Assembly: GCA_964635965.1 (NCBI GenBank)
Contig: CAZWQX010000101.1
Location: 1 to 14,080, forward strand
Reading direction: 5' to 3'
DNA length: 14,080 bases
From: JAKVAV01 sp964635965
Lineage (GTDB): Bacteria; Bacteroidota; Bacteroidia; Flavobacteriales_D; Cryomorphaceae
The notes under the pieces are model-generated. The model was not told the DNA's origin, did not search any database, and saw nothing but the letters and a program-made list of their open reading frames with translations. The position numbers and the translations under genes are program-made. Shown in pieces: positions 13,510-14,080 of the stretch; positions within the stretch are counted from its first letter, which is position 1; each line of letters opens with the position of its first letter.

Positions 13510-14080
13510 AACAGAAGGTAATAGGGTTAATTTGCTCGGTTCTGGTCACGTTTTGTTCTTACTCTCAAGAAGTAACAGATACCTCCGAAACAGCTTTTCT
13601 GAAGCGAATTTTCCTTCCATCCATCGACATTGGATACCAAGTACCCACCTCTGACCTGATCGAAGGATCCCTCAGAATAGCCACCTCGATCGAATACCGT
13701 TTTCGCAACAACAACGACTTTTTCATTCGATTGAATTACGATACATATGGTATCCGGTATAAACTGGAAGAAGATAACAATACCAGCAATACCTTGGAGG
13801 GCACAGTCAGGGTGTCTGATGTATTTCTCGCTCCCGGTTACCGGTTTGGCGATAAGACTTATCGATTGATGTTTTCAGTTATGCCAGGGATCAAATTCTA
13901 CGAGTATCCTACGTTTACCCAAGAGAATGAATCGATACAAATTGGATTGGAGTCAGCGACTCTTTTCACCACCACTTTTCTCAGCACCTTTGAGTACTAT
14001 TTCGACGAGAAATCGGCATTTACTTTCAGCTTGTATCAGAACCAGGTTTGGGAAAATGTGGATTTCTGGGAAGATGGGCG
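13506..14080 (+). CDS. Probable outer-membrane beta-barrel protein (partial)
   Basis: The frame begins with ATG at 13506 and stays open to the window edge (191 codons plus two bases), so the C-terminus is missing. The N-terminus is a signal peptide (MKQKVIGLICSVLVTFCSYSQ, written with cleavage near SYSQ-EV). The mature part alternates polar and hydrophobic residues with many aromatic ends, for example ATSIEYRFRNNNDFFIRLNYD, DVFLAPGYRF, YRLMFSVMPGIKFYEY and STFEYYFDEKSAFTFSLYQN read as successive strands. This is typical of small outer-membrane barrels of Bacteroidota (OMP_b-brl-like). It is coupled to the preceding two-helix protein by a 4-bp overlap. Function unknown. Confidence 0.75.
   Translation, partial: MKQKVIGLICSVLVTFCSYSQEVTDTSETAFLKRIFLPSIDIGYQVPTSDLIEGSLRIATSIEYRFRNNNDFFIRLNYDTYGIRYKLEEDNNTSNTLEGTVRVSDVFLAPGYRFGDKTYRLMFSVMPGIKFYEYPTFTQENESIQIGLESATLFTTTFLSTFEYYFDEKSAFTFSLYQNQVWENVDFWEDG

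Overview
The window looks like chromosomal DNA of a member of the Bacteroidota, most likely Flavobacteriales or a relative. This rests on several family-level signs: a lipoprotein with an acidic stretch after its lipobox Cys, a DUF6090-type protein, a zinc-ribbon DUF3667-type membrane protein, TAnnTTTG-like promoter boxes, few Shine-Dalgarno sequences, and moderate-to-low G+C. No rRNA, tRNA, CRISPR array or phage module was seen.

Left part (1-1761): the last 73 codons of a catalase-peroxidase (katG) end at a textbook intrinsic terminator. About 35 bp later comes the most unusual element of the window, a tandem array of a 233-234 bp unit (three full copies and a truncated fourth, 310-1168). 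Each unit carries four short hairpins in fixed order, with gaps that hardly vary. Two of the hairpins keep a G-T wobble that shows which strand is meant to fold. The array ends about 125 bp upstream of a 155-aa single-tyrosine HUH transposase of the IS200/IS605 type. The pairing resembles REP/BIME arrays and their REP-associated tyrosine transposases (RAYTs).

Middle part (1808-7581): a probable cell-surface lipoprotein with a jelly-roll-like C-terminal part; a DUF6090-like membrane-anchored protein followed by the broken N-terminus of a second copy; then a compact unit of a TetR-type regulator and two small membrane proteins, the last two coupled by TGATG. A 9-bp inverted repeat overlaps the start codon of the first membrane gene. 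A bidirectional terminator separates this unit from a convergent gene for a 418-aa protein built of three tandem ABM-like (dimeric alpha/beta-barrel) domains. That gene diverges from a GlxA-like regulator (DJ-1/PfpI-like domain plus AraC helix-turn-helix) across a 138-bp region full of direct and inverted repeats. The arrangement suggests a locally controlled stress or detoxification module, but the substrate is unknown.

Right part (7687-14080): a 909-aa P2-type cation ATPase converges on a GMC (cholesterol-oxidase-like) flavoprotein with a four-Cys cluster. Both genes use stop codons inside one 10-bp perfect palindrome and overlap by those 10 bp. Divergent from the oxidoreductase is a zinc-ribbon DUF3667-like membrane protein, followed by a small two-helix membrane protein whose stop overlaps (ATGA) the start of a probable outer-membrane beta-barrel protein that runs off the window.

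Most genes are ordinary accessory or housekeeping genes. The items most worth a second look are the hairpin array with its HUH protein, the triple-ABM/GlxA pair with its operator-like region, and the TetR/two-membrane-protein operon.
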